From Streptomyces sp. NBC_01428 (GTDB lineage Bacteria; Actinomycetota; Actinomycetes; Streptomycetales; Streptomycetaceae), in the NCBI RefSeq assembly GCF_036231965.1, contig NZ_CP109499.1, forward strand, positions 5,084,001 to 5,148,000: DNA of 64,000 nucleotides, in the 5' to 3' direction. Below, one piece after another: positions 32,549 through 42,549 of this stretch. The translations under genes were made by a program, and so were the position numbers. The first letter of the stretch is position 1. The number at the start of each line of letters is the position of its first letter. Under the pieces are notes generated by a model, which searched no databases, was not told the origin of the DNA, and saw nothing but the letters and a program-made list of their open reading frames with translations.

Positions 32549-33847
32549 ATGGCTGCGCAGACAGTTGCAAGCACCACGAACTCCGCAGAAGCGGTCGATC
32601 TCGGCCCGGCCGCGGCGCTTTCCTGCCGCGAGTGCGGACACCGCGTCCCCCTCGGTCCGGTCTTCGCCTGCGAGGAGTGTTTCGGCCCGCTGGAGATCGC
32701 GTACGACTTCTCGGCCTACGAAACCGAAGAACTCCGCAAGCGCATCGAAGCGGGACCCGCGAACATCTGGCGCTACGCGCCGCTGCTGCCCGTCCCCGCG
32801 GACGTGGCGGACAAGCCGAACATCAACCCGGGCTGGACCAAGCTCGTGCAGGCCGACAACCTGGCCCGCGAGCTCGGCGTCGAGACCGGCAAGCTGTTCG
32901 TCAAGGACGACTCCGGCAACCCGACGCACTCCTTCAAGGACCGCGTCGTCGCCCAGGCCATCGAAGCGGCCCGCGTCTTCGGCTTCACCACCCTCTCCTG
33001 CTCCTCCACGGGCAACCTCGCCGGCGCCGTCGGCGCGGCGGCGGCCCGCGCCGGCTTCCGCTCCTGCGTGTTCATCCCGCACGACCTGGAGCAGGGCAAG
33101 GTCGTCATGGCCGCGGTCTACGGCGGCGAGCTGGTCGGCATCCAGGGCAACTACGACGACGTGAACCGCTTCTGCTCCGAGCTGATCGGCGACCCGGCCG
33201 GCGAGGGCTGGGGCTTCGTCAACGTCAACCTCCGCCCGTACTACGCCGAGGGCTCCAAGACGCTGGCGTACGAGATCTGCGAGCAGCTCGGCTGGAAGCT
33301 GCCGGACCAGCTCGTCGTGCCGATCGCCTCCGGCTCCCAGCTCACGAAGATCGACAAGGGCCTCCAGGAGCTGATCAAGCTCGGACTCGTCGAGGACAGG
33401 CCCTACAAGATCTTCGGCGCCCAGGCCGAGGGCTGCTCGCCGGTCTCCGTCGCCTACAAGGCCGGCCACGACGTGGTCCGTCCGCAGAAGCCGGACACCA
33501 TCGCCAAGTCGCTCGCCATCGGCAACCCCGCCGACGGGCCCTACGTGCTCGACATCGCGCGGCGCACCGGCGGTGCCGTGGAGGACGTGAACGACGCGCA
33601 GATCGTCGACGCGATCAAGCTGCTCGCGCGCACCGAGGGCATCTTCGCGGAGACCGCGGGCGGGGTGACCGTCGGCGTCACCCGCAAGCTGATCGAGAGC
33701 GGTCTGCTCGACCCGTCCCTGACCACCGTCGTCCTCAACACCGGCGACGGCCTGAAGACTCTGGACGCGGTGGCCTCGGACACCGGGCTGACCGCGACCA
33801 TCCGCCCGAACCTCGACTCCTTCCGAGAGGCTGGCCTCGCATCATGA
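32549..33847 (+). CDS. Threonine-synthase-like PLP enzyme under SAM riboswitch
   Basis: The 432-residue protein has an N-terminal zinc-ribbon-like pair CREC...CEEC (~26-49) and a fold type II PLP domain with the lysine in DSGNPTHSFKDRV (~128-140). It also has CSSTGNLAGAVGAAAA (phosphate loop) and a Ser/Gly-rich VVPIASGSQLTKI. By sequence it is ThrC-like and should use O-phosphohomoserine. A SAM riboswitch and coupling to a sulphur-carrier gene argue for homocysteine rather than threonine formation. I recall a published Streptomyces route in which a threonine-synthase homologue (MetM) with a sulphur carrier makes homocysteine from O-phosphohomoserine. Streptomyces usually has a separate hom-thrC-thrB operon. 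An in-frame ATG at 32525 is the alternative start. Confidence 0.88.
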   Translation: MAAQTVASTTNSAEAVDLGPAAALSCRECGHRVPLGPVFACEECFGPLEIAYDFSAYETEELRKRIEAGPANIWRYAPLLPVPADVADKPNINPGWTKLVQADNLARELGVETGKLFVKDDSGNPTHSFKDRVVAQAIEAARVFGFTTLSCSSTGNLAGAVGAAAARAGFRSCVFIPHDLEQGKVVMAAVYGGELVGIQGNYDDVNRFCSELIGDPAGEGWGFVNVNLRPYYAEGSKTLAYEICEQLGWKLPDQLVVPIASGSQLTKIDKGLQELIKLGLVEDRPYKIFGAQAEGCSPVSVAYKAGHDVVRPQKPDTIAKSLAIGNPADGPYVLDIARRTGGAVEDVNDAQIVDAIKLLARTEGIFAETAGGVTVGVTRKLIESGLLDPSLTTVVLNTGDGLKTLDAVASDTGLTATIRPNLDSFREAGLAS

Positions 33848-34119
33848 GCGTCAACGTCCGCATCCCCACCATCCTGCGCACCTACACGGGGGGCGCCGCC
33901 GAGGTGACGGCCGAGGGTGCGACCCTCGCCGAGGTCATCGCCGACCTGGAGAAGAACCACACGGGTATCAGCGCGCGCGTCCTGGACGACCAGGGCAAGC
34001 TGCGCCGCTTCGTCAACGTGTACGTGAACGACGACGACGTGCGCTTCGAGCAGGGCCTGGAGACGGCGATCCCGGACGGTGGGGGCGTGTCGATCATTCC
34101 GGCCGTCGCCGGAGGCTGA
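33844..34119 (+). CDS. MoaD/ThiS-family sulphur-carrier protein
   Basis: The 91-residue beta-grasp protein starts in an ATGA overlap with the preceding stop. It ends in the mature double glycine (IPAVAGG) that ThiS/MoaD/CysO-type carriers need for adenylation and thiocarboxylate formation; no trailing residues need removal. RIPTILRTYTGG and VNVYVNDDDVRF are typical strands. Neither molybdopterin nor thiamine genes are near, so it probably donates sulphide to the coupled PLP enzyme. The E1-like activating enzyme must be encoded elsewhere. Confidence 0.9.
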   Translation: MSVNVRIPTILRTYTGGAAEVTAEGATLAEVIADLEKNHTGISARVLDDQGKLRRFVNVYVNDDDVRFEQGLETAIPDGGGVSIIPAVAGG

Positions 34120-34158
34120 TCGTTACCCTCGGTAATACCGAACACGAAGAGTTCATCG

Positions 34159-34195
34159 AATTGCCCCCTCCGTGAGAGAAGTGGAGGGGGTAATT
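34159..34195 (+). terminator. Terminator after the sulphur-carrier gene
   Basis: AATTGCCCCCTCC pairs with GGAGGGGGTAATT over 13 positions including one G-T, with an 11-base loop. Confidence 0.75.
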
Positions 34196-34562
34196 CCATA
34201 GGGTTGACCGGGGTAGGGTTGGGGAAGTCGCCCCGTTCTGGATGTTGGTTTCATGCCGGACGCATATGAGTTCTTTCCCGGCAGCCGACAAGAAGTAGCC
34301 AAAGTGCCCGGCCTTTTTGAGCCGTTTATGGCATTTACGGGGCCCGACTTGCCCTGGATCTCCGCGAATTATCCCCATACCGGCGATCGGTCGTGCCCAG
34401 AATTCTCGTCCGATTGACCTGTTGCAGACGGCAGTTGGACAGATACATTCAGCCGCGGTCGACGCGTTCCGGCGCACACCCCCAACCCGTTGGGGGGTGG
34501 AGGTCTGACCCGGATCCGCGAAGTGCGGGTCTGTGCAAGGGCCAGTAATAGGGGAGTTAGGC
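34196..34562 (+). other. Gene-free leader/promoter region of the cold-shock gene
   Basis: About 370 bp with lower GC than the surroundings and no credible coding frame. It must hold the promoter and 5' leader of the cold-shock gene; long structured leaders are common for this family. I could not place a firm -35/-10 pair. Confidence 0.4.
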
Positions 34563-34766
34563 ATGGCTCAGGGCACCGTCAAGTGGTTCAACGCGGAGAA
34601 GGGGTACGGCTTCATCGCGGTCGACGGTGGTGCGGACGTCTTCGTGCACTACAGCGCGATTCAGATGGACGGCTACCGCACCCTCGAAGAGGGTCAGCGA
34701 GTGGAGTTCGAGATCTCGCAGGGCCAGAAGGGTCCGCAGGCGGACATGGTCAAACTCGCCGTCTGA
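34563..34766 (+). CDS. Cold-shock protein (CspA family)
   Basis: The 67-residue OB-fold protein begins MAQGTVKWFNAEKGYGFIAVDGG, with RNP1 (KGYGFI) and RNP2 (DVFVHYSAI), and ends VKLAV. It binds single-stranded nucleic acid and acts as an RNA chaperone. AGGGGAGTTAGGC precedes the ATG. A hairpin terminator follows. Confidence 0.97.
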   Translation: MAQGTVKWFNAEKGYGFIAVDGGADVFVHYSAIQMDGYRTLEEGQRVEFEISQGQKGPQADMVKLAV

Positions 34767-34800
34767 TCGGGCGCGAACGACCACCGACGCAACTCACGCC

Positions 34801-34836
34801 GAGGGGCTCGCATCCCACCAGGGATGCGGGCCCCTC
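34801..34836 (+). terminator. Terminator after the cold-shock gene
   Basis: GAGGGGCTCGCATCCC (34801-34816) pairs with GGGATGCGGGCCCCTC (34821-34836), allowing one mismatch region, around a 4-base loop. Confidence 0.75.
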
Positions 34837-34986
34837 GTGCGTCTTCCCTCTGCTTGCCTCCGCGCGCGCGGGCGCGCGAGCGCGCGCCTGTCGGAGGCTT
34901 CGCGCAGGGGCCGGTTTTGTGGGAGGCGCTTGCGCCCGCCCGTCGCCCGACCGCCACCCCTCAACGAGCTCGCTTCGCGAGCGCAC

Positions 34987-35013
34987 CTTGCACTCGGCGG
35001 GGTCGAGTGCTAA
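34987..35013 (+). promoter_or_regulatory. CIRCE element 1 (HrcA operator)
   Basis: CTTGCACTC-N9-GAGTGCTAA agrees with the CIRCE consensus TTAGCACTC-N9-GAGTGCTAA; the right arm is perfect and the left has two changes. HrcA binds CIRCE to repress groE genes. The DNA from 34837 to 34986 shows no gene. Confidence 0.85.
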
Positions 35014-35022
35014 TCATTGGCG

Positions 35023-35049
35023 TTAGCACTCTCCCAGTGAGAGTGACAG
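35023..35049 (+). promoter_or_regulatory. CIRCE element 2 (HrcA operator)
   Basis: TTAGCACTC-N9-GAGTGACAG has a perfect left arm and a right arm matching at its first five bases. It starts 9 bp after the first element, giving a tandem pair before groEL2. Confidence 0.75.
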
Positions 35050-35174
35050 AACTTGGATCGGGCCAGCGAGGTCCGCAGGCCGGTGGGGCAAGGAACCACA
35101 GGGCATGCAGGCCGTCCGTCGCGGGCGCCGGCGCGATCCGGAGCAATCCACCCCGTCCGGGAGGACCACTTCAC

Positions 35175-36800
<1,626 letters not shown>

Positions 36801-36837
36801 TCCCCTCGCGGATCAGCGGTTCGTCGCAGTACGACAC

Positions 36838-36873
36838 CGAGGGCGGCACCCCTGAAGGGGGGTGCCGCCCTCG
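36838..36873 (+). terminator. Terminator after groEL2
   Basis: A perfect 15-bp stem (36838-36852 with 36859-36873) and 6-base loop lies 37 bp after the stop. Confidence 0.85.
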
Positions 36874-36926
36874 GGCGTTCCCGCTCTCCCGCCGCGCCCG
36901 TCACGGCGGCGGCGGGAGAGGGGTGA

Positions 36927-39425
36927 TCAGGAGTTGGAGAACGCGTCGCGCAGCCGCATCTCGTTGAAGCCGTTGGCGTCGTAGTCGTCCGAGTACGTCA
37001 GCGCGAGCCGGCCGTTCGAGGCCGTGGCCACGGCCGGGCCGCCCTGCCCGCCGCCGGTCACCACGTTCATGCGGGTGGCCGGAAGCCTGCCGGTCGTCGT
37101 GCCGTCCGCGTTGAAGCCGCGGGCCCACACGTCGTCCTGGCCCGCGTACCGGGTGGCCGGGTTGCCGACGATCACGTCGAAGGCCTCCTTCCACGCGACG
37201 ACGAAGGTGCCGTCGTCGGCGACCGCGACATCGGCGTCCGCCTGGTCGGAGACCGGCCGCTTGCCGTCGACGTAGGGGCCGGTGTCGGTGCCGTCCTCGG
37301 CGGTCCGCCGGTCCGCCGCCGCGGGAGTGCCGGTCGCCGAGAAGAAGCGCTGGTTGATCCGCTGCGGCCGCACCAGTGTGCCGGTGCCGGTGGTGTACTC
37401 GTCGGTCCAGGCGACGACGAACCGGCCGTCACCGGTGGAGGCCACCGCGGGCTTGGTCTGCTGCCCGTCGGCGAGGGAGTTGCCCACCTTGCGGGCCACG
37501 GAGAAGCCGCCGGAGGTGTTCAGCTTGGCGACACCGATGTTGAGGCCGCCGTTGCCGTCCGCGTCCTCCTCCCAGGCGATCACGGTGTTCCCGGCGTCGT
37601 CGATCGCCGCGTCGGGCCGGCGGTTCGAGCCGGCGACACCGGAGTTGACGGTGCTGACCTGCACGTCCTGGTAGCGCAGCGCGCCGGTCGGGGACCAGCT
37701 GCTCGCGTAGACCTGGTTGAGGGTCGAGCCGTCGGCCGTGCTCTCCCAGGCGACGCTGTACGAGCCGTCGCCGGCCACCGCGACCGCCGGCCGCAGCTGG
37801 TCCCCGTCACCGGAGGCGTGCGGGCGCGGCAGCGTGGTGACGGTGCCGCCCGGGGTCACCTTGCGGACCGCGATGTCGGCGTACTTGTTGCCGTCGTCGT
37901 CCTTGGCCCACACGACGATCGCGTTGCCCTGGTCGTCCACGCCCACGTCGGGCTTCTGGTGCGACCAGGTCGTCCCGGTGCCGGTGTTGCCGTTGCTCAG
38001 CAGCTTCTCGTCCCACAGCGGCACCCCGTCCTTGTACAGGCGCAGGTACACGTCGGTGCCCAGCTCGCTGTCCGAGGCGTCGTGCCGGTCGCCCTGCTCG
38101 TAGGCCACCGCGGTGTAGACGGACGAGGTGCCGCCGGAGGCGACGGCGCTGTAGTGCTGGTCGCCGTTCGTACCCACGTTGACCCGGGAGTAGTGCTGGG
38201 ACGTCGAGCCGTACTTCGCGGCGTCGAGGTCGACCGCGCTCGCGCGCACCTTGTTGAAGTTGGCGACGTACGCCTGGTAGGTGCCCGCGTCGTCGATGCG
38301 CAGAATCGTCTCGTCGTTCGTCTTCAGCGAGCCCGCGGTCCAGTTGTGGGAGCCCGTGTACACGTGCTGGACCTGGGTGCCGTCGCTCTTCTTCCACTCC
38401 GTCAGCAGGTACTTGGAGTGGGTGGTGCCGTGGTTGCAGGAGGCGCCCGCCGAGGTCTTGTAGCGGCAGCCGCCGGGGCGGTTGCCGTAGGCCGCGATGT
38501 CGAGGGCGGTCAGGTCGTTGATGCCCTTGTTGCCGCCGCCGTCACTGAGGTCGCGCGCGTTCGCGTCGACGCTGCATCCCTCGGACCGCTTCGTCGCCAG
38601 GGCGTCGTAGACGGCCGGGCGGGTGGTCCGCTGGTCGAGTTCGGCGGCGGAGATCCGGATCCTCCCGTCCATCGAGCAGTCGACCTGGTCGATGAACGAG
38701 GCCAGGATGTCGGCGTTGCCGTAGTGGGCGGCGTCCGAGGCGGTGTTGCGCGGCGAGAAGTACGCCTCGACCGGGGAGGCGGGGTCGCCGGTGGTGTAGT
38801 CGTACGTCGTGTGCAGGCTGTCGCCGGCGTGCTTGACCTGGTCGTTGAAGTGCGCGCGGTAGCGGGAGGCCAGGGTCGCGTTGCCGGACACGACGACCGC
38901 GTTGTTGATCTCGCCGTCCTGGCCGCCCGCGAGGTTCTGCGAGGCCTGCCAGACGACGTTCTTGCGTCCGTCGGTCAGCGAGTCGAGCACGAGGTACTTG
39001 TCGTGGTCGATCGCGTTCGCGTCGCCCGAGCCGTTGCCCAGGCACCCGCGGGAGCACCAGGTGAGGGTGGAGCCGCCGGTGAGCGCGAGGCTGTCCAGGT
39101 CGCTGCTGGGCCGGTTGGCCGACTCCGAGATGATGCGCAGCGTGACGCCGCGGCTCTGGGCGGCGGTGAGCTTCGCCCGCAGGTCCGCGCTGTTGAACCA
39201 GTACATGCCCATGTACAGGGTCGAGCCGGGAGCCGCGAGGTCGATCAGGTCGCCGACCGAGACGTTGATCGAGGAGTCGTAGGTCGTGGGCTTGGGATAG
39301 TTGAAGACCGACGTGTAGTTCCCGGAGACCACGGTCTCGGCCCGGGCGGTGGCCGGAGCTAAGAGGGTCGCGCCGAGAGCCAGAGGCGCGACGAGCGCGG
39401 CCGCCCGTCGTATGTGTCTGCCCAT
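36927..39425 (-). CDS. Secreted phospholipase-D-like protein with repeat C-terminus
   Basis: The ATG at 39425 follows AAAGGAAA. The 832-residue product has a signal peptide (~1-29, ending TARA). Two HKD motifs, IDHDKYLVLDS and THSKYLLTEW, are about 185 residues apart, in an N-terminal PLD-like domain of ~400 residues. The rest consists of about five repeats of ~65 residues containing D(D/E)xGxxVVAW(K/E)(E/D), suggesting a beta-propeller-like domain. It would act on phospholipid or nucleic acid outside the cell. The second motif's acidic residue is Glu rather than Asp. Confidence 0.85.
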   Translation of the reverse strand: MGRHIRRAAALVAPLALGATLLAPATARAETVVSGNYTSVFNYPKPTTYDSSINVSVGDLIDLAAPGSTLYMGMYWFNSADLRAKLTAAQSRGVTLRIISESANRPSSDLDSLALTGGSTLTWCSRGCLGNGSGDANAIDHDKYLVLDSLTDGRKNVVWQASQNLAGGQDGEINNAVVVSGNATLASRYRAHFNDQVKHAGDSLHTTYDYTTGDPASPVEAYFSPRNTASDAAHYGNADILASFIDQVDCSMDGRIRISAAELDQRTTRPAVYDALATKRSEGCSVDANARDLSDGGGNKGINDLTALDIAAYGNRPGGCRYKTSAGASCNHGTTHSKYLLTEWKKSDGTQVQHVYTGSHNWTAGSLKTNDETILRIDDAGTYQAYVANFNKVRASAVDLDAAKYGSTSQHYSRVNVGTNGDQHYSAVASGGTSSVYTAVAYEQGDRHDASDSELGTDVYLRLYKDGVPLWDEKLLSNGNTGTGTTWSHQKPDVGVDDQGNAIVVWAKDDDGNKYADIAVRKVTPGGTVTTLPRPHASGDGDQLRPAVAVAGDGSYSVAWESTADGSTLNQVYASSWSPTGALRYQDVQVSTVNSGVAGSNRRPDAAIDDAGNTVIAWEEDADGNGGLNIGVAKLNTSGGFSVARKVGNSLADGQQTKPAVASTGDGRFVVAWTDEYTTGTGTLVRPQRINQRFFSATGTPAAADRRTAEDGTDTGPYVDGKRPVSDQADADVAVADDGTFVVAWKEAFDVIVGNPATRYAGQDDVWARGFNADGTTTGRLPATRMNVVTGGGQGGPAVATASNGRLALTYSDDYDANGFNEMRLRDAFSNS

Positions 39426-39726
39426 CAGTTTCCTTTTGTTCGGAGCCTGTTCGAATCGATCACATCCTAGGGACAGGCGCGGGCCCCTCTTCGCCCGCTG
39501 CCGGAGGCGCGTGATCCTCCCCGCCGCCCGCCCGTGGCCGAGCGGGCCCGCGGCGGTGCGGGCGTGGCCCGGATCACACGGGCCCGCGCGGGCCCGCCGG
39601 AATGCGGTGCCGGATGTCGTGGTTGACGCTGACGGGCAGTCGATGCACGCGCACATACCGTGTGGGATCCTCCGCCCCCGCAGAACGCCCGACGTGCCAC
39701 CGACGAGCTCTCCGAGGAGCCCCCAC
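39426..39726. other. Divergent promoter gap without a gene
   Basis: About 300 bp between the PLD-like and Old Yellow Enzyme genes. I see no coding frame, RNA gene or clear operator in it. Confidence 0.4.
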
Positions 39727-40845
39727 ATGACAGACGCCGCGTCCCGCGCCGCCGACATCCTTGCCCGCCCCGTGTCCGTGAACGGTCTGACCGTCCCGAA
39801 CCGGATCGCGATGGCCCCGATGACCCGGATGTTCTCGCCGGGCGGCGTACCGGGGGAGGACGTCGTCGGCTACTACGCGCGGCGTGCCGCGGCGGGTGTC
39901 GGCCTCATCGTCACCGAGGGCACCTACGTGGGCCACGACTCGGCGGGCCAGAGCGACAGCGTGCCGCGCTTCCACGGCGAGGACCAGCTCGCCGGCTGGA
40001 AGAACGTCGCCGACGCCGTGCACGCGGCCGGCGGCACGATCGTCCCGCAGCTCTGGCACATCGGCATGGTCCGCAAGGCCGGTGAGCCGCCCTTCGCCGA
40101 CGCCCCCGCCGTCGGTCCCTCCGGCGTCACCTCCGAGGGTGCCGAGGTCACCGGCAAGGCCATGACCCAGCAGGACCTCGACGACGTCATCGAGGCGTTC
40201 GCCAAGGCTGCCGCCGAGGCCGAGCGCATCGGCTTCGACGGAGTCGAGCTGCACGGCGCCCACGGCTACCTGCTCGACCAGTTCTTCTGGGCCGGCACCA
40301 ACCGCCGCACCGACGCCTACGGCGGCGACCCGGTCGCCCGCACCAAGTTCTCCGCCGAGATCGTCGCCGCGGTCCGCGCCGCCGTCTCGCCCGAGTTCCC
40401 CGTCCTCTTCCGCTACTCGCAGTGGAAGCAGCAGGCGTACGACGCCCGCCTCGCGGAGACCCCGGAGGAGCTGGAGGCGATCCTCGCCCCGCTCGCCGCG
40501 GCCGGAGTCGACGCCTTCCACGCCTCCACCCGCCGCTACTGGGTGCCCGAGTTCGACGGCTCGGAGCTGAACCTCGCCGGCTGGACGAAGAAGATCACCG
40601 GCAAGCCCGCCATCAGCGTCGGCTCCGTCGGCCTGGACGGCGAGTTCCTCAAGGCCTTCCAGGGCGAGGGTTCGTCGGTGCGCGGCATCGACGACCTCCT
40701 CGACCGCCTGGAGCGCGACGAGTTCGACCTCGTCGCCATCGGCCGCGCGCTGCTCCAGGACCCGGAGTGGGCCGCCAAGGTGCTGGCCGGCCGCTTCGAC
40801 GAGCTGAAGCCGTACGACGCCGCTGCGCTGAAGACGCTCAGCTAG
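39727..40845 (+). CDS. Old Yellow Enzyme family flavin oxidoreductase
   Basis: The 372-residue TIM-barrel protein starts with an upstream GAGGAG site. FMN and substrate residues appear in NRIAMAPMTRMFSPGG, VPQLWHIGM, GFDGVELHGAHGYLLDQFFW and AIGRALLQDPEW. It would reduce alpha,beta-unsaturated carbonyls or nitro compounds with NAD(P)H. The HGAH motif replaces the HxxN of some relatives in the substrate-anion site. Confidence 0.92.
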   Translation: MTDAASRAADILARPVSVNGLTVPNRIAMAPMTRMFSPGGVPGEDVVGYYARRAAAGVGLIVTEGTYVGHDSAGQSDSVPRFHGEDQLAGWKNVADAVHAAGGTIVPQLWHIGMVRKAGEPPFADAPAVGPSGVTSEGAEVTGKAMTQQDLDDVIEAFAKAAAEAERIGFDGVELHGAHGYLLDQFFWAGTNRRTDAYGGDPVARTKFSAEIVAAVRAAVSPEFPVLFRYSQWKQQAYDARLAETPEELEAILAPLAAAGVDAFHASTRRYWVPEFDGSELNLAGWTKKITGKPAISVGSVGLDGEFLKAFQGEGSSVRGIDDLLDRLERDEFDLVAIGRALLQDPEWAAKVLAGRFDELKPYDAAALKTLS

Positions 40846-40863
40846 TCCGAGCCTGCCTGAAGG

Positions 40864-40904
40864 GGCGGCGCCCGCTGTGACGCGGGCGCCGCCTCTTTTT
40901 CTTT
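40864..40904 (+). terminator. Intrinsic terminator with T-tract
   Basis: GGCGGCGCCCGC pairs perfectly with GCGGGCGCCGCC around a 6-base loop and is followed by TCTTTTTCTTT. This is an unusually classical terminator for such GC-rich DNA. Confidence 0.9.
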
Positions 40905-40916
40905 GGCCCGCTCCGG

Positions 40917-41123
40917 TCAGCCCTCGGCGCCGACGTGCCCGACGAACACGGCCCACGCGGAGGCGCCGAAGGCGATCACGGGGCCCAGGTTCTTGGAATC
41001 CCGCACGGGGACGAGGGTGGGGTGACCTTCGGCGACCTCCAGGCAGTCCCCGCCGCTGGCTCCGCTGTACGTGGACTTCTGCCAAGTGGCGTGGCTCAGG
41101 TCGTATTCAGGGCTGTTCCTCAT
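40917..41123 (-). CDS. DUF397 protein
   Basis: The 68-residue protein (ATWQKSTYSGASGGDCLEVA...VRDSKNLGPVIAF) is a clear DUF397 member. These small proteins pair with XRE/DUF5753 regulators and modulate them. It overlaps the regulator gene by 17 bp. Confidence 0.95.
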   Translation of the reverse strand: MRNSPEYDLSHATWQKSTYSGASGGDCLEVAEGHPTLVPVRDSKNLGPVIAFGASAWAVFVGHVGAEG

Positions 41124-41946
41124 GCGCGTAATCCTCCGCCACCGAGTCGATCAGGGCCAGCGATTCCTGCGGTGAGAGGGCGTCGGCCGCGAGCAGGTGG
41201 AAGGTCAGATCGTGGTGGGCCACCGTGGCCGAGTCGTCCTCCAACCGGCCTGTGCCCAGCCCCTGTAGGTAGGCCAGGGGCGGTGCCGCGTCGAAGGTCA
41301 TCAGCTTGAGGGAGCCCTCCATGGCCATGTGCGCTCCAGCTGTGAACGGCAGCACTTGCACGATGACCCGGTGCTCCCTGGCGAGCGTGGCGATGTGACA
41401 CAGGGCCTCAGCCATGATCGGCCCCGCTCCCACCATCCGGCGAAGTACAGCCTCGTCAAGGACCGTCCACAACAACGGGCTTGTTGGATCGTCGAGGAGG
41501 TGTGCGCGCTCCAGCCGAGCGGCGACCAGCTCTTCGATGACCTCTTCCTTTGCCGTCGGTCGCCCTCGGCGGAACATCGCCTGCGCATACGCCCTGGTTT
41601 GCAACAAGCCGGGAATCAGCGTCGGCGCGTACTCCCTGATCGCCGAAGCAACCGCCTCCGCCTCCGCCGCCTCTGCGAAGTGGTCCGGGTACTTGGACCG
41701 GGCCAGCGCCCGGCAGTTGCGCTCGAAGAACCCCTTCGTGTTCAGGATCTCGTCTATCTGGACCGCGTATTCGAGATGCAGCCGCCGCGTCCCCGCCTCC
41801 AGCTGGCCGATGAACGAGCCGCTCACGAAGAGGGGTTCGCCCAGCTCCGCCTGGGAGAGCCCCGCGTTCTCGCGGGCGTACCGCAACTCCGCGCCGATCA
41901 TCGCGCGGGGCGAGGAGGAGGGGTCGAGGTCCTTCGGTCCGGGCAT
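41107..41946 (-). CDS. XRE-family regulator with DUF5753 domain
   Basis: The 279-residue protein has an N-terminal helix-turn-helix (IGAELRYARENAGLSQAELGEPLFVSGSFIGQLEAG, ~17-52) followed by the DUF5753 domain, including YAPTLIPGLLQTRAYAQAMF and C-terminal SVAEDYAH. Streptomyces genomes carry many such XRE-DUF397 pairs, including the Bld/Wbl-linked regulators. The target genes are unknown; a divergent two-gene unit of small proteins lies 115 bp away. Confidence 0.94.
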   Translation of the reverse strand: MPGPKDLDPSSSPRAMIGAELRYARENAGLSQAELGEPLFVSGSFIGQLEAGTRRLHLEYAVQIDEILNTKGFFERNCRALARSKYPDHFAEAAEAEAVASAIREYAPTLIPGLLQTRAYAQAMFRRGRPTAKEEVIEELVAARLERAHLLDDPTSPLLWTVLDEAVLRRMVGAGPIMAEALCHIATLAREHRVIVQVLPFTAGAHMAMEGSLKLMTFDAAPPLAYLQGLGTGRLEDDSATVAHHDLTFHLLAADALSPQESLALIDSVAEDYAHEEQP

Positions 41947-42061
41947 GGCAACTCCCTGTCACACAGGTGGGGTTGTTGAGACGCAGACTCTGGCCAGGTT
42001 AGAGGGGTGATGGCCACGCTGGGTGGTGAAAGCGAACACTCAGCGTGGAGGGAACGGTCCG

Positions 42062-42298
42062 ATGGAGATGACTCCGGGTACCCGGGTACGGCCGACGGAG
42101 GAGATCGTGGCGGAGCTGAAGGCGGCGCTGACCGGCGTCGGCGTGGTGCTGCCGTCGCTGCGGGTCGATCCGGTGACCGGGGCGAGCGACGAGCCGTTCG
42201 CCCTGGTCGCGCTCGGCCGCTGCAACGTCGGCACCGCGCAGAAGCTGACCGCGGTGCTGCGCGCGTGCGGCGGCACGGGCGAGGGCGGCGGCGCGTGA
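42062..42298 (+). CDS. Small hypothetical protein
   Basis: The 78-residue protein starts at an ATG (MEMTPGTRVRPTEEIVAELKAAL) and ends in a Gly-rich tail. It overlaps the next gene by GTGA, so the two are coupled. No family is recognised. Position next to an XRE-DUF397 pair suggests a possible target. Confidence 0.6.
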   Translation: MEMTPGTRVRPTEEIVAELKAALTGVGVVLPSLRVDPVTGASDEPFALVALGRCNVGTAQKLTAVLRACGGTGEGGGA

Positions 42299-42495
42299 GC
42301 GAGGAGTACGCGGTCGACGAGCGGGACGGCCGGCTCGGGCAGGTGATGGGACGCGAGGGCGGGCTGGTCCAGCTGCGGCCGCCGGGCGGCGGGCGCGAGT
42401 GGGACTGTCCGCCGGAGTGCCTCGGGGAGCCGTCGCCGGGGGACCTGCTGCGGGCACGGGTGCGGCGGCTCAACGCGGAGACGCGGCTGCCGTGA
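42295..42495 (+). CDS. Small hypothetical protein
   Basis: The 66-residue product (GTG start) has the segment LVQLRPPGGGREWDCPPECLGEPSPGDLL with two cysteines separated by PPE. It is coupled to the preceding small gene. I do not recognise it, though similar short proteins accompany XRE regulators in Streptomyces. Confidence 0.6.
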   Translation: MSEEYAVDERDGRLGQVMGREGGLVQLRPPGGGREWDCPPECLGEPSPGDLLRARVRRLNAETRLP

Positions 42496-42549
42496 GGGAC
42501 CGGCCCGGGTGGTCACCGGTGAGGGGACCTCCGGGCCCGTCGCCGGACG

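Noticed and set aside
33844..34119. MoaD-like protein as a molybdopterin synthase subunit
   Set aside because: No molybdenum-cofactor genes nearby; coupling to a PLP enzyme under a SAM riboswitch points to amino-acid sulphur transfer.
35005..35031. GAGTGCTAA-N9-TTAGCACTC as a third CIRCE element
   Set aside because: The arms are in the reverse order of a CIRCE and are better explained as the inner arms of two tandem elements.
34800..35170. groES upstream of groEL2
   Set aside because: Only a terminator and CIRCE elements occur before groEL2; no 100-residue GroES-like frame is present.
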